DNA of 39,555 bases from Microcoleus sp. MP8IB2.171 (GCA_030248405.1 JARCMA010000277.1:1-39555), one strand, 5' to 3'; positions 15,887 through 26,414 are shown, counted from the first letter of the stretch. Notes: generated by a model not told the origin, from the letters alone. Program-made: numbers and translations.

Positions 15887-16206
15887 TGATAATTAGTAAT
15901 GGGTAATTGGGAATTGGGAATTAGAGGTAGAGACTGGAAGGCAACAATGCCAAGCTTCAAGCGACGCAAAACCAACAATGACACAATTAATAACTAATGA
16001 CTAATGACTAAGCTGTTGTGAATTTAAATTGCATATTCCGGGCGGTTCTGCGGAGCAACTGCCGAGAAGAGTTTTATTATTATTGACTATAATAAAATTA
16101 TTGTTTAATGATGAACGCCACTCCTCTCTTTATGAATAAGTTAAAACTAAAATTTTTCCTCCTAACTTAATTATAATTGTACAGGCATCGAATATGCAAG
16201 AACCCA
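15887..16206. other. Repeat-rich spacer with heptads and a solo MITE end
   Basis: Contains AATTGGG heptads (about 15898-15923), TAATGAC heptads (about 15990-16009), and then, without a gap, AAGCTGTTGTGAATTTAAATTG from 16010, a single end of the MITE family seen at 11927 and 26984. An AT-rich stretch follows. No gene is seen. Confidence 0.55.
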
Positions 16207-17220
16207 TCAATCGCGCGCGCCCTCAGACCAAACAGGCAATTGATTAATCTTATCCAGCGTGATATCTACATACTTTTGACCGTTCCCCGCCAGATTTTCG
16301 CCAAAATATCCATCATCGCCGTCGTGCTTTTGGGGGCCGCTGACAGCTTCTGTATAGCGGCCTTGTAAACGAGCTTGATTTAACGGAGAAGTCGCTAGCC
16401 AATACCAGCGAGTCGGAAAAACTATGCCGCCAATATCCTCAATTGAATCGCGAGTGCCGCGAAAGTGGAAAATGCGATCGGCTTCTGCAAAACCATTTTC
16501 TCCCGAAAACACGCCCCCAACCGAAACAACCGTAATTTCTGCCTTCAGCCATTCTTTAAGATAGGGAGTAGCACCCAAAGCAACTTGTGCGCCGCCGCTA
16601 GTGCCAATTAAAATAACTTGCAAAGGTTTTTGAGGATTAGCTGAAATTGGAGATTTAGCATTCATTCGCTCGATAATTGCATGAGCAATTCCCTGATTGT
16701 ATGCAAAACCGTAGCGATAATCTAGAGAAATTGCAAACCTCCAAAGATTGCGAATTTTGATGAATGTACCCCCCCCAATCGACCCACTTTTTCCCTGTGC
16801 TGCAAACCGCCAAAAAGGAGCTAGCCACCGCTGTCCGCCTAAACTTTTGTTAGAAGCTGAATAAGGAAAAACATCCCCCACTGCTACGCACTGCGGGTGA
16901 CTTTCAACTAAATGCTTGAGAAAAAATGCTTCTCCCGGTGTTAGTTCGTCCCCCGAAAAATCGCCAACTCCCGGTAAAAAGATGATATAACAATTGATCG
17001 GTGAAGACTTGCGCGCTTCTGGGCTGCTGTCGTTTCCGGGCAATATCTCCGGTGAATTTTTCTTGAAACTCAAAGTTTGGTCACTTTGACCCAGCCACCA
17101 GATAACAGTTCCCACTGGCGAAAGAATGCCCCAAATTATCAGGACTATACCTGCGACGCTTAACAAATTTAAACTTCCCCCGCGCAGCCACGCAAGTATC
17201 TGTAAAATCAATCTTAGCAT
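16207..17220 (-). CDS. Membrane-anchored alpha/beta-hydrolase-like protein, function unknown
   Basis: 337 residues. A hydrophobic segment at about 15-42 (NLLSVAGIVLIIWGILSPVG) anchors the N-terminus. The remainder shows an alpha/beta-hydrolase layout: YIIFLPGVGDFSGDEL (oxyanion region, about 78-93), a nucleophile elbow VILIGTSGGAQVALGA (about 203-218, Ser in GTSGG), a possible acidic residue in FHFRGTRDSIEDIGG, and a C-terminal HDGDDGYFG with the candidate His. I recognise it only as a conserved cyanobacterial hypothetical protein. Esterase or lipase activity at the membrane is inference. It has no operon partners. Confidence 0.65.
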   Translation of the reverse strand: MLRLILQILAWLRGGSLNLLSVAGIVLIIWGILSPVGTVIWWLGQSDQTLSFKKNSPEILPGNDSSPEARKSSPINCYIIFLPGVGDFSGDELTPGEAFFLKHLVESHPQCVAVGDVFPYSASNKSLGGQRWLAPFWRFAAQGKSGSIGGGTFIKIRNLWRFAISLDYRYGFAYNQGIAHAIIERMNAKSPISANPQKPLQVILIGTSGGAQVALGATPYLKEWLKAEITVVSVGGVFSGENGFAEADRIFHFRGTRDSIEDIGGIVFPTRWYWLATSPLNQARLQGRYTEAVSGPQKHDGDDGYFGENLAGNGQKYVDITLDKINQLPVWSEGARD

Positions 17221-17342
17221 TTAAGAAAATCTGGTAGAATGCGAATTAATTACCTAATTACGTAGAAATAGTTGGGTGATTCTGCTGTATTAAAGCTGAT
17301 TTTGTCAAAGTTGTCAACTATCTTGAGGAGCAGGAGTTCAAC

Positions 17343-17909
17343 GTGAAGGGAGAAGATTCAATTGCAGGTTTGCGGGCAACGCTTTGGAACGCACTTTCTT
17401 TGAACGCCAATTTTTACGAAAAAACTCCCTACACTCGCAGAACTAAGCGGATAGCTTTAACGATTGTAATTTTAGCAACGGTGTCGCGCGTTTTGGGTAG
17501 TGCCGTCATTTTGTTAATCAATCGAACTGAGCTATCCGTGTTATTGTTAGCACTTTGGATAGATGCTTTGGCACTGGTGGGGGGTTATTATTTTTGGACT
17601 TTCACTATCTTTAAAATTGGGCAGTGGCTGAAACCCGGTCATGTAAGTTATGGGGAGTTGTTGGTTCCGATCGGATTTGCCTACGCCCCCCAAGTGCTGA
17701 ATTTTTTAACGTTAATTCCCTTGCTGGGAGAAGGGATAGAGCGGATATTAGCTGTGTGGAGTTTGCTATCTGTAATTGTGGCGGTTCGCCAAGGTTTGGA
17801 TATTAAAACTCGCTGGGCGGTGTTAATCTGTTTTGCGGGTTGGCCGCTGATTCAAATTGCGATCGGGTTTGTGAAAGTTATTAAACAGTTGCTTCCACAA
17901 TGGCTTTAA
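17343..17909 (+). CDS. Yip1 family membrane protein
   Basis: 188 residues starting at GTG, chosen because AGGAG lies 6 bases upstream. The N-terminal amphipathic stretch FYEKTPYTRRTKRIALTIVI leads into about five hydrophobic segments (roughly 36-58, 65-87, 103-121, 128-147, 155-175), with GELLVPIGFAYAPQVLNFL typical of Yip1-domain proteins. Bacterial members are of unknown function; the eukaryotic relatives act in membrane trafficking. It probably resides in the inner or thylakoid membrane. Confidence 0.75.
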   Translation: MKGEDSIAGLRATLWNALSLNANFYEKTPYTRRTKRIALTIVILATVSRVLGSAVILLINRTELSVLLLALWIDALALVGGYYFWTFTIFKIGQWLKPGHVSYGELLVPIGFAYAPQVLNFLTLIPLLGEGIERILAVWSLLSVIVAVRQGLDIKTRWAVLICFAGWPLIQIAIGFVKVIKQLLPQWL

Positions 17910-18562
17910 ATTCAGGAAATTGTGATAGGTTTCAGGCAAAAATGACAAGGAAAATTCACGGTTTTAAGTCCCGATCGCAGATTTTGCAAGTAAGCGATTA
18001 ATAACAATTTCAAAAGGCAGCTAATTTGGGAATGGCGATCGCCCATAAGCCCCTTAACCTGTTGATTCCTGCACGCACTAAGCCCAAAGAAACCGGGTTT
18101 TGTACCAAATCTACAGGCTGCAACGAAGGATTTTAGTAAAAAAAACGGTTTCTGACCGATCGCGGGCAAGTCAAACTGTTACAATAAAATTGCATTGGGG
18201 TGCAATACTTTTGCTCAAAATACGTAATTTGAAACAAAAGCATTCCCCGATCGCCCGAAGAAACATTGTCGATAGCTCGCTTTAAGAGAATGCTTGACAG
18301 GGGAGCGGCAACACAGTAGATTGGGACATGAGTGATCTGGTGATTGATAACGTTAATTTGCCTTGGCACAGTTCGATCGCACAGCCAGACGGCAAACACA
18401 CCCCAACTATTCGGCTCTCCCCACTGTCCGCCTCCTCTTAGTAGCGATACATTGAATAAAAGGAAATACACAAAAATTTACATATATAATTTGTGTAGTG
18501 ATCCAAATCGCTCCTCACCAGCAGCGATACAGCCCTCGCCAAGACAGTAGGAAAGAAAAAAT
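17910..18562. other. Long spacer and leader upstream of clpC
   Basis: About 650 bases with no credible gene. A pair of inverted AGAAACCG.TTTT-type arms (about 18088-18104 and 18143-18154) belongs to the same word family as the clpC terminator. A short dyad TTGCATTGGGGTGCAA is near 18190. The clpC promoter candidate is at 18294-18322, giving a leader of about 230 nt that ends in a pyrimidine-rich tract and the AGGAAAG ribosome binding site. Confidence 0.5.
18294..18322 (+). promoter_or_regulatory. clpC: Candidate sigma70-type promoter for clpC
   Basis: TTGACA at 18294-18299 and TAGATT at 18317-18322 with a 17-base spacer, oriented toward clpC. Predicted from consensus match alone. Confidence 0.55.
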
Positions 18563-21031
18563 ATGTTTGAACGCTTTACAGAACAAGCCATTAAAGCAAT
18601 AATGCTAGCCCAAGAGGAAGCGCGGCGCCTCGGCCACAATTTTGTAGGCACCGAGCAAATTCTTCTGGGGCTCGTCGGCGAAGGCACTGGCATCGCTGCA
18701 AAAGTATTACTGGATATGGGCCTCAACTTGAAAGAGGCGCGCAATGAAATCGAAAATATCATCGGCAGAGGTTCCGGGTTCCTCCCGCCGGAAATTCCGT
18801 TTACCCCCCGCGTTAAGCGCATTTTTGAGACGGCGCTGAACGAAGCGCGACAGTTAGGACACAATTACATCGGCACAGAGCACATCCTGCTGGGGCTAAT
18901 TCAAGACGATGAAGGGGTGGCGGCGAAGGTGCTGCAAAATCTGGGAATCGATCGCCAGAGAGTCCGCACGCAGGTAATTCGTGCCGTGGGAGAAGTCGCG
19001 GCGGTACCCGGAGGTAGGGGAGATAGCGGCGATCGCAAAATCCCGACTTTAGAAGAATTTGGCACAAACCTGACCAAGTTAGCCGCAGCCGGCAAACTCG
19101 ACCCCGTAGTGGGCCGCGAAAATGAAATCGAGCGCGTGATCCAAGTGCTAGGCCGCCGCACCAAGAACAATCCAGTGTTAGTAGGGGAACCGGGAGTAGG
19201 CAAAACCGCCCTCGCCGAAGGTCTAGCCCAGCGAATTGTTAACAGAAACGTCCCGGAAATTTTAGAAGACAAACAAGTAATCAGCCTCGATATGGGTTCG
19301 CTGATTGCCGGTACAAAATTCCGAGGCGAATTTGAGGAACGGCTGACGAAAATCATGGCAGAAATTCGCGCGGCCGGCAACATCATTCTGGTAATTGATG
19401 AAATTCATACCTTAGTTGGTGCAGGCGCGATTCAAGGCAGCATGGACGCTTCCAATATGCTCAAACCCGCCCTTGCCAGAGGCGAATTGCAGTGTGTCGG
19501 CGCAACTACCTTGGACGAATATCGCAAGCACATCGAGCGCGACGCAGCCCTAGAACGCCGCTTCCAACCGATTAAAATCGGCGAACCAACTGTGGCTGAA
19601 ACAATCGAAATATTGTACGGTTTGCGATCGGCCTACGAACAGCATCACAGATTGACAATTTCCGATGCAGCGATAGAAGCAGCGGCTACACTGTCGGATA
19701 GGTACATTAACGATCGATTTTTGCCAGACAAGGCGATCGACCTAATTGACGAAGCAGGTTCCCGCGTCCACGTCCTGAACTCGCAAACCCCGCCCGAAGT
19801 TAAAGAACTCAAAAAACAACTTCCGGCTGTCAGCAAAGAAAAAGATGCTGCTGTGCGGGAACAAGACTTTGATAAAGCTGGAAAATTGCGCGATCGCGAA
19901 TTAGAAATCGAAGCCCAAATTGCCGAAGCTACGATCAACAAAAGCCAGATCAGAATCTCTCCCATCGTCACCGAAGAAGACATCGCCCACATCGTGGCTA
20001 ATTGGACGGGAGTACCAGTCAGCAAGCTGACAGAATCCGAATCGGAATTGCTGCTGCACATGGAAGACACATTGCACCAGCGCTTGATCGGCCAAGAAGA
20101 AGCTGTCAGCGCAGTTTCTCGCGCCATCCGCCGCGCGCGGGTTGGCTTGAAAAATCCCAATCGCCCGATCGCCAGTTTCATCTTTTCCGGGCCCACAGGC
20201 GTCGGCAAAACAGAACTGACAAAAGCCTTAGCAACATATTTCTTCGGTTCCGAAGAAGCAATGATTCGGTTAGATATGTCCGAGTTTATGGAACGCCACA
20301 CTGTTTCTAAACTCATCGGTTCGCCTCCAGGTTACGTCGGCTACGACGAAGGCGGTCAACTAACAGAAGCAGTGCGTCGTCGTCCTTACACAGTGATCTT
20401 ATTCGACGAAATCGAAAAAGCTCACCCGGATGTCTTCAACATGATGCTGCAAATCTTGGAAGACGGCCGTTTGACCGATGCTAAAGGTCGGACGGTAGAC
20501 TTTAAGAATACGCTGCTGATCATGACATCAAACATCGGTTCGCGAGTAATTGAAAAAGGTGGCGGCGGGCTTGGTTTCGAGTTTGCTGAAGGTGCCGCAG
20601 ACGCGCAGTACAGCCGCGTTCGCAACTTGGTAAACGAAGAATTGAAACAGTTCTTCCGTCCCGAATTTATCAACCGCTTGGATGAAATTATCGTCTTCCG
20701 CCAGTTGAATAAGGAAGAAGTCAAGCAGATTGCAGATATCCTGTTGCAGCAAGTCTTCGGCCGCTTAACCGAACAGGGTATTACTTTGTCGGTGACAGAC
20801 AAGTTCAAGGACTTGTTAGTTACAGAAGGCTACAATCCTAGCTATGGTGCTCGACCTTTGCGCCGCGCTATCATGCGGTTGTTGGAAGATGTACTGGCTG
20901 AGGAAATGCTGTCTGGGAAGCTGAAAGAAGGCCAAAGTGCGATCGTAGATGTGGACGAAAACGGTCAGGTTAAGGTATTGCCGGGTGGCGAATCTGAACC
21001 GAAATTGCCGGAATTCGCATTAAGCCATTAA
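18563..21031 (+). CDS. clpC: ATP-dependent Clp protease ATPase subunit ClpC (HSP100)
   Basis: 822 residues, typical of cyanobacterial and chloroplast ClpC. It unfolds substrates and threads them into ClpP/ClpR; essential in cyanobacteria studied so far. Two N-domain Clp repeats (1-145; [26 protein letters not shown]) are followed by NBD1 with Walker A GEPGVGKT (about 210) and [12 protein letters not shown], a UVR/M-type coiled coil (about 413-450, [12 protein letters not shown]), and NBD2 with Walker [10 protein letters not shown] (about 544), [10 protein letters not shown] and GARPLRRA. The loop [11 protein letters not shown] (about 665-677) contains the LGF tripeptide expected to dock ClpP. 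A strong ribosome binding site AGGAAAG precedes ATG 18563, and a terminator follows at once. Confidence 0.96.
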   Translation: MFERFTEQAIKAIMLAQEEARRLGHNFVGTEQILLGLVGEGTGIAAKVLLDMGLNLKEARNEIENIIGRGSGFLPPEIPFTPRVKRIFETALNEARQLGHNYIGTEHILLGLIQDDEGVAAKVLQNLGIDRQRVRTQVIRAVGEVAAVPGGRGDSGDRKIPTLEEFGTNLTKLAAAGKLDPVVGRENEIERVIQVLGRRTKNNPVLVGEPGVGKTALAEGLAQRIVNRNVPEILEDKQVISLDMGSLIAGTKFRGEFEERLTKIMAEIRAAGNIILVIDEIHTLVGAGAIQGSMDASNMLKPALARGELQCVGATTLDEYRKHIERDAALERRFQPIKIGEPTVAETIEILYGLRSAYEQHHRLTISDAAIEAAATLSDRYINDRFLPDKAIDLIDEAGSRVHVLNSQTPPEVKELKKQLPAVSKEKDAAVREQDFDKAGKLRDRELEIEAQIAEATINKSQIRISPIVTEEDIAHIVANWTGVPVSKLTESESELLLHMEDTLHQRLIGQEEAVSAVSRAIRRARVGLKNPNRPIASFIFSGPTGVGKTELTKALATYFFGSEEAMIRLDMSEFMERHTVSKLIGSPPGYVGYDEGGQLTEAVRRRPYTVILFDEIEKAHPDVFNMMLQILEDGRLTDAKGRTVDFKNTLLIMTSNIGSRVIEKGGGGLGFEFAEGAADAQYSRVRNLVNEELKQFFRPEFINRLDEIIVFRQLNKEEVKQIADILLQQVFGRLTEQGITLSVTDKFKDLLVTEGYNPSYGARPLRRAIMRLLEDVLAEEMLSGKLKEGQSAIVDVDENGQVKVLPGGESEPKLPEFALSH

Positions 21032-21060
21032 TGCACTCTACAAACGGATAAATACTGTTG

Positions 21061-21099
21061 ATTAAAAACCCGGTTTCTCTGAGAAACCGGGTTTTTAAT
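21061..21099 (+). terminator. Rho-independent terminator of clpC
   Basis: Nineteen-base arms (21061-21079 and 21081-21099) are exact reverse complements around one central T. The core is ACCCGGTTTCTC/GAGAAACCGGGT, followed by TTTTTAAT. It lies 30 bases after the clpC stop. The same GAAACCGGGTTTT word recurs at about 18089. Confidence 0.9.
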
Positions 21100-21262
21100 T
21101 AAAAAATACCAGTCAAAAAAAAGCAACTTTAGGCAAGCACCAAATCCTTATATAATATGAAATCCGGTAGCATCGTCGGGCGTAAAATTCAGTCAACAGC
21201 GATGCCATGAGCGAAGCCGAAGGGTCAACAATCACGGACACTGCAACCGGAATTGATCTAAT

Positions 21263-21332
21263 TAATCTGCGTTAATCTGTGTTTATCTGCCCTCATCTGC
21301 GGTTAAAAAAAAGAATGTATTAACCGCAGATG
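21263..21332. repeat. 10-bp tandem repeats plus 13-bp hairpin
   Basis: Four 10-base units (TAATCTGCGT, TAATCTGTGT, TTATCTGCCC, TCATCTGCGG) run in tandem from 21263 to 21302. The last is part of a perfect hairpin CATCTGCGGTTAA/TTAACCGCAGATG (21294-21306 and 21320-21332). No coding role is seen; it lies between clpC and the convergent Uma2 gene. Confidence 0.65.
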
Positions 21333-21422
21333 ACAATGGATTGACGCTGATTCACGCGCTTGTCGAGAAAAGATATATGAATAATTCCCATGCTAACAGA
21401 TTTGATATCATTCCTAATTCTT

Positions 21423-21447
21423 AAATCTCAAATCTCAAATCTCAAAT
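21423..21447. repeat. Heptad repeat AAATCTC (STRR-like)
   Basis: Three and a half tandem AAATCTC units just downstream of the Uma2 stop codon. It is the complement-sense version of the TTTGAGA array at 31639-31666. Confidence 0.7.
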
Positions 21448-21466
21448 GGTATGAGTTCTGGCTCTT

Positions 21467-22030
21467 TTATCCCAACACATTATCTACCGCAATTTCTATA
21501 TCTGGAAAAGCTAGAATCGATAAAGTCTGACCTCGCTGGAATCTTTGAATATTTTGGTATCCCGAGGGAGAAGGTTCGCGATAAACTACTACACATTGCT
21601 CGTTAATATCTACCAGCCAAACTTCTACAATATTGTCTTCGGCATAAAGAGGAATTTTGATATTTCTGTCAGTTTCAGCGGTTGCATCCGCTACTTCCAC
21701 AATTAGTAAAATATCCTCAGACTGAGGATGTCCCGATTCGTAAAAATCATCGCGCCGCCGCAGCAAGGAAATATCCGGTTCGGGTTCGGAGTGATCGTCC
21801 AATTCTACCGGATCTTGAACTCCAATGGTTACTCTCGATAATAAGCGGATATAGAATAACTCTGTCAGACGCTTGACATGAGATGTATGCCTTCTACCGA
21901 CGGCGGCCATTTGAACAATTTCTCCTCGAATTAATTCAACTTTATCATCTTTTGTCAAGATGCCAGCTTCAATCATATGATGATATTCTTTTACTGTAAA
22001 TAACCGTTTGATTAACTGAGTTGTGCTCAT
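21467..22030 (-). CDS. Uma2 family (DUF820) endonuclease-like protein
   Basis: 187 residues, the second Uma2 protein in the window and not a recent duplicate of the first. Family features include the N-terminal FTVKEYHHMIEAGIL and DDKVELIRGEIVQMAAVGRR (about 27-46), PEPDISLLRRRDDFYESG (about 87-104), DILLIVEVADATAETDRNIK (about 109-128) with the EVAD strand and K of the PD-(D/E)XK core, and IVEVWLVDINEQCVVVYREP. This copy keeps the canonical D-x-n-E-x-A spacing and so looks catalytically competent on paper. It is transcribed away from the giant membrane-protein gene's stop and converges with clpC. Confidence 0.87.
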   Translation of the reverse strand: MSTTQLIKRLFTVKEYHHMIEAGILTKDDKVELIRGEIVQMAAVGRRHTSHVKRLTELFYIRLLSRVTIGVQDPVELDDHSEPEPDISLLRRRDDFYESGHPQSEDILLIVEVADATAETDRNIKIPLYAEDNIVEVWLVDINEQCVVVYREPSPSGYQNIQRFQRGQTLSILAFPDIEIAVDNVLG

Positions 22031-22150
22031 TGGTTCGTCCGGGAATATTAAAGTTTTTGTCTGCGACCGCAGGTTTAATAATGTGATTATACTACATCGA
22101 ACAGTAGTGCTTCAGTAGAGCCGATATTGGCCACCTTACAATCGATGAAT

Positions 22151-25100
22151 CTAATCCCAGGATTGTAATTGCACAACCCAATGCTGCACCAAAGCAGAAA
22201 TGCGATCGCGCCGCGTTTCAAAAGTAGCAGCAATCCAGATAAACGCAATCCCAAAAGCCAGACCAATCGCCCATTTAATCAGCGGATAATCGAAGATTAG
22301 AACCACCAACTGATAGAAAACATTGATTAAAAATACAGCCGTTCCCACAAACAAAAACGCCCGAACTCGCCGCGCCAAACCCGCTGCAATCGCCACTAAA
22401 CTAAAAGCTGCGGCAACTAAACCGTGGCTTTGCTGAGTCAAAAGAGGTATCCCGCAAATCAGCGCAGTTGCAAGCATTCGCAGAGTGTGGCGCAGCGGTT
22501 TTTGTACTGGTAATTTGAGAGTGCTATCGAACTGAGTAATGTAAAGTAAAGAAAGTCCTAAAGGAGTAACATAAAACTCCGGCTGAGTCAATCCTATTTG
22601 CCAGAACCACCGCAGCATTATCCAGTCAATTATCACCAAACTTACATAGGTAAAACGGACTTCCTGCCTTTCCCAAGCTAGGAAAACATAGAAGGCGGCA
22701 GCTATCAGCAAGCTAATCGGATAAAACTTAGCCGGACTTTCCAAAATAGTAACTATTGGAATCAGCGAAGCAATTACCTGCCAAGGTTTTTTTGACCAAC
22801 CCCAGTTGTCCCAAGGCAAAATGTAAATGAAATAGGCTAATAGAGAAGCGAGGGCAACTTTCCAAGGCCCCAGCGGCCCGGAAATATACTTAACTAAAGG
22901 TGTATTGATCCAGTAAAGCCGGATGCCAAAGGCTTCTAGCCATCCCAAGTAAATCCAAATTTCTGCCCATTGGCGATCGAGATTATTTCGCCCTTGCAAG
23001 AAAGCGTATTGAACTAATAAAGCACCAGTGACTAATCCTAAACTTAGGCCGGACTTAATATCATCGGCAGAAGCCCAAATCAGCAGCAAACTGCTCAAAA
23101 CCCAGTGCAGGTGAGCAAATATTTTTAACTCTGCATTAGTTAAATGTAAATAATTGCTGAGCCAAGGAGATAAAATGCGATAGATATATGTTAAAGTTGT
23201 GCCGAGAGTGGCCAGGACAATTAAGCCGTCGCTAAAAGCTCCTCCTGGTGTTTGAAAAAGTTGATATAGTAGCGATTCGTAAGCAGCAGCGGACGCGCCA
23301 ATTAATCCCAAATAAACCAAAGGTTTGAATTCTTGCTCCCGCCTACCAATGCCGATCGCAATTAAAGACGCACCCAACACAGTTAAACCCGTCCAATTCG
23401 CAAAAGTGTGCGATCGGAAAGTTAAACCCAATACCCCGTAAACCAAAGGTATAAAATGAATGCTAGGTAAAATTGTTGGATCGGGGTGGCGGCGCCGCCA
23501 CACATCGCCCAATAATTGCGTAGACAACCCGAGAGCGATATTAGCAACTGCCAAATTAATCGTAGTGCGATCGACAAAACTCAAACCGACTGCTGTCAAC
23601 AACTCCAAACTCCAAGCCAAGGCATAAATTGCCCGAGGGGAAAGTTGGCGTAAACTTCGGAAAATAATCGCAGCCATTATCACCAAAATAGCAGCCAAAA
23701 CTTCAGCAGAAGCCGGGGAACTCAAGGTACTGCCTGCGTAGAATTCAAAGGAATAAAAAGTAATTGTTGTTAACAGCAAGCCTGCCAGTAAGATGGCCCA
23801 AGCATCTAAAGCTCGATCGTAAATTTCTGCTAATTGAGAAGACTCAGGCAAACGGCTGGAAAAACGAACAATCATGCTGCGAAGCAACCACAGAGACAAA
23901 ACAGCGATCGCCCCGGCAATTGCCCAATCCCAACCCGACACAAAACCTAATTGATCGATCGCCGCAGCTACGAAACTCAAGCCAAACCCCACTGCAATCA
24001 CAGCCGCTGGTAGCTCTACTAAATAGTAAGTATTGACCAACATTAATACGGCTGCAAAGCCAAAACCAATTAACCGATATCCCGGAAAAGTAAAAATTAG
24101 AAATTGTGCGAATATTAAGGCGATCGCACTAAAGGTACTGGCAACTTGTTTGTGAGGAACCTCAGTATATTTAGCAACAGCAGTCAAAGCCAAAGGAGTC
24201 GCCAGCCAGAGCAAACTCCACTGAGGGCGATGAGTGGCAGTACCCGCAATTAAATAATTTTGCAACAATATAAAGCTGAATACTGCTAATACTAAGCCCA
24301 GATACCAGGAACTTTGAAACCATGCAGGATGCCAGCGGAAAAATGCAGAATTTTCTCGGTAATTTTCCGCTTTAATCCAGACATAAAATACCCATTCACT
24401 CGCCATGAATATTAATAATATTGCTGACCAAATATTGGGTGTCTGGTTGGGGAAAAATAAGTCAATTGCCGAAGCGATCGCGCATAAACCAATAATGTGA
24501 GTTAGGGGAACCAAAATAGCGGGATTTCCCTGTTGTTCAACAGCAGAAGCCTGCATCGCAACTCGCCGGGAATTCTCGGCACTTACGTATTTCCAAGTGA
24601 TCCAACCTAAAGTTAAAGTAGAGACGAATAAATTGAGCGATCGCCAAAACGGATTGACTAAACTAATAACAGTTAAAACAATCCCCAAAGCGAGAGCAAG
24701 GTTTTCGCCAAAACGGGCAAGTTGAAACTTTCGCTTGCGGTAGAGCCATTGGGCCACACTTACCATTAAAATTAAATAAGGCAACAGCAGAACACCCCAA
24801 AAAGCCCAAGGAGTTTGCTGAGAGTTTGTAAGCTGAGTTAAAAATGCCACAAATTGTGTTTTAATCCCTAAAGGAAGCACTCGCCAAAACAGCCAAATAC
24901 TCTGAAGTCCCACCGCCTCAAGCATTAGCAAATCAAACTCTTGCCAAAACCGCACTAAACGGTTATAAAAAAACCAAACAGCCAATCCGCTAACTGCGAT
25001 CGCCTGTAGCGGAATTTCGCGAAAACAAACCAGCCATCCCAAACCCACCAAACCCATTCCCCCTAATTGCCAGTTAAAAAAGTTGCTGGGATTTGGCTGG

Positions 25101-26200
25101 TCGGATATATTGTTTTCAAGAGTCCCAGATGCGAGGGGGTGCTGCCAATCTAGCCATGCTAAAAGCACGCCACAAATCGCCAAAGCTAAACCCATTTCAG
25201 CGATATTTACATCCTTGACAAATATCGCTCTACCCAGTAAAATTCCTAACGAATAAGCTACTAAAGCCGCTTTTTTGTAAGTCAGAAAATCTCTGCTCAA
25301 ACTGAAAGCAGCGGGGAATGTTTCAGTAGTTCCCCCACGTTGGATAAATTGCAATCGTTGTTGCTGAACTTGATAAACTGTAGCAGCAGCAGTTCCCACT
25401 GTACCCAAATAAACCGCAGCCAGGGAAAAGCTTCCAAATGCCCAACCCCAGTGCAAATAACTCAATCCCAAGTGATTTAGGGCGATCGAGCGAGTGATGT
25501 TTTTTCCTGAAAAGCTTTGATATTGATCTTTGATAATCCTGGCAGTTATCCAAGTCAAAATAAGTGCCGCTGCGATTGCTACCGCCCAATCCCAAGGATA
25601 CCGCCACAATCCAAAAGTATCCATCGCCCAAAAATTGATCGGCACTAGCAATAGCGTCACTTCTTGCAAAGTTTGAGCAGTCAAGTGCAAATTATGCTGT
25701 CTGTTTGCCCAACTGCTAATCGCCCAAAAAGTTAAAGTATAAGCTAACAATACTCCATATTGTCCGGCGGCCGGAAATCTTTCCCACTGACTGGCAGCTA
25801 AGACTCCTGAGGAGACAACTACCATGAACACTCCTAAAAACAACAGCCACACCACGCTAATTTCTGCCATTAGCGAGTGCAAAATTTGAGCGATAAAATT
25901 AGGGGTTTGAGTAGTTTCTGTGGGCGTAGCAACGCTTTCTCTGCTGCTAGGTAATGCTTGAGGCGTTGATAAGACAGGTACTTTTGGCTCGTTCCTAGGA
26001 GCTCGCGGGCCGTCAATTTCAGAAAGGTCTACAGCGGGATCTCTGAGTGGGCAGACTAAATACTGCCGACACAATTCCTCAACCTCAGCGGGGGAAAGCA
26101 AACCTAGCCGCAGCCACGCATCTAAACCTGTCAACAACTCAGGATGCGACGCTAAGACGCTCAATTCAATTTTGCTCGATCGACCTTTAGGAGACGACAT
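22151..26200 (-). CDS. Giant polytopic membrane protein (1349 aa), DUF2157-like N-terminus, function unknown
   Basis: The N-terminal cytosolic segment (about 1-105) contains LDAWLRLGLLSPAEVEELCRQ, reminiscent of DUF2157-type membrane proteins, and a Pro/Thr-rich linker. From about 110 to 1330 nearly the whole chain is hydrophobic helices, several tens of them, separated by short loops, with many Trp and Tyr residues at the predicted interfaces (WVFYVWIKAENYRE, WLEAFGIRLYWINTP). I see no ATPase, transporter or glycosyltransferase motif. It starts at ATG 26200, is transcribed alone, and has normal cyanobacterial composition with HIP1-type octamers inside, so it looks native. A scaffold, flippase-like or sensing role cannot be told from sequence. 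Confidence 0.75.
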   Translation of the reverse strand: MSSPKGRSSKIELSVLASHPELLTGLDAWLRLGLLSPAEVEELCRQYLVCPLRDPAVDLSEIDGPRAPRNEPKVPVLSTPQALPSSRESVATPTETTQTPNFIAQILHSLMAEISVVWLLFLGVFMVVVSSGVLAASQWERFPAAGQYGVLLAYTLTFWAISSWANRQHNLHLTAQTLQEVTLLLVPINFWAMDTFGLWRYPWDWAVAIAAALILTWITARIIKDQYQSFSGKNITRSIALNHLGLSYLHWGWAFGSFSLAAVYLGTVGTAAATVYQVQQQRLQFIQRGGTTETFPAAFSLSRDFLTYKKAALVAYSLGILLGRAIFVKDVNIAEMGLALAICGVLLAWLDWQHPLASGTLENNISDQPNPSNFFNWQLGGMGLVGLGWLVCFREIPLQAIAVSGLAVWFFYNRLVRFWQEFDLLMLEAVGLQSIWLFWRVLPLGIKTQFVAFLTQLTNSQQTPWAFWGVLLLPYLILMVSVAQWLYRKRKFQLARFGENLALALGIVLTVISLVNPFWRSLNLFVSTLTLGWITWKYVSAENSRRVAMQASAVEQQGNPAILVPLTHIIGLCAIASAIDLFFPNQTPNIWSAILLIFMASEWVFYVWIKAENYRENSAFFRWHPAWFQSSWYLGLVLAVFSFILLQNYLIAGTATHRPQWSLLWLATPLALTAVAKYTEVPHKQVASTFSAIALIFAQFLIFTFPGYRLIGFGFAAVLMLVNTYYLVELPAAVIAVGFGLSFVAAAIDQLGFVSGWDWAIAGAIAVLSLWLLRSMIVRFSSRLPESSQLAEIYDRALDAWAILLAGLLLTTITFYSFEFYAGSTLSSPASAEVLAAILVIMAAIIFRSLRQLSPRAIYALAWSLELLTAVGLSFVDRTTINLAVANIALGLSTQLLGDVWRRRHPDPTILPSIHFIPLVYGVLGLTFRSHTFANWTGLTVLGASLIAIGIGRREQEFKPLVYLGLIGASAAAYESLLYQLFQTPGGAFSDGLIVLATLGTTLTYIYRILSPWLSNYLHLTNAELKIFAHLHWVLSSLLLIWASADDIKSGLSLGLVTGALLVQYAFLQGRNNLDRQWAEIWIYLGWLEAFGIRLYWINTPLVKYISGPLGPWKVALASLLAYFIYILPWDNWGWSKKPWQVIASLIPIVTILESPAKFYPISLLIAAAFYVFLAWERQEVRFTYVSLVIIDWIMLRWFWQIGLTQPEFYVTPLGLSLLYITQFDSTLKLPVQKPLRHTLRMLATALICGIPLLTQQSHGLVAAAFSLVAIAAGLARRVRAFLFVGTAVFLINVFYQLVVLIFDYPLIKWAIGLAFGIAFIWIAATFETRRDRISALVQHWVVQLQSWD

Positions 26201-26336
26201 CGGCTTAAACTGGTACTAGCTACATTCCAGCTATAGTCTAGATTAATGTCGATCGAACATGGCAACATTCCGCCATCGAAATTGGCACAGTAAGTATTTA
26301 TGACTAAAGAGCTGTAGCAGCCAGTGTCAATTGATG

Positions 26337-26378
26337 AAAAAATCCCGCTGATGGGCCTACACCAGCGTGCATCAGCGG
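26337..26378 (-). terminator. Rho-independent terminator of the CPFC redoxin gene
   Basis: Reading leftward, CCGCTGATG (26378-26370) pairs with CATCAGCGG (26353-26345), and six T residues follow (26342-26337 on the minus strand). It sits about 37 bases beyond the stop of the redoxin gene. Confidence 0.75.
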
Positions 26379-26414
26379 CTAAAAACTCCAAATTAGGACA
26401 CAGCAGCGGTGTCC

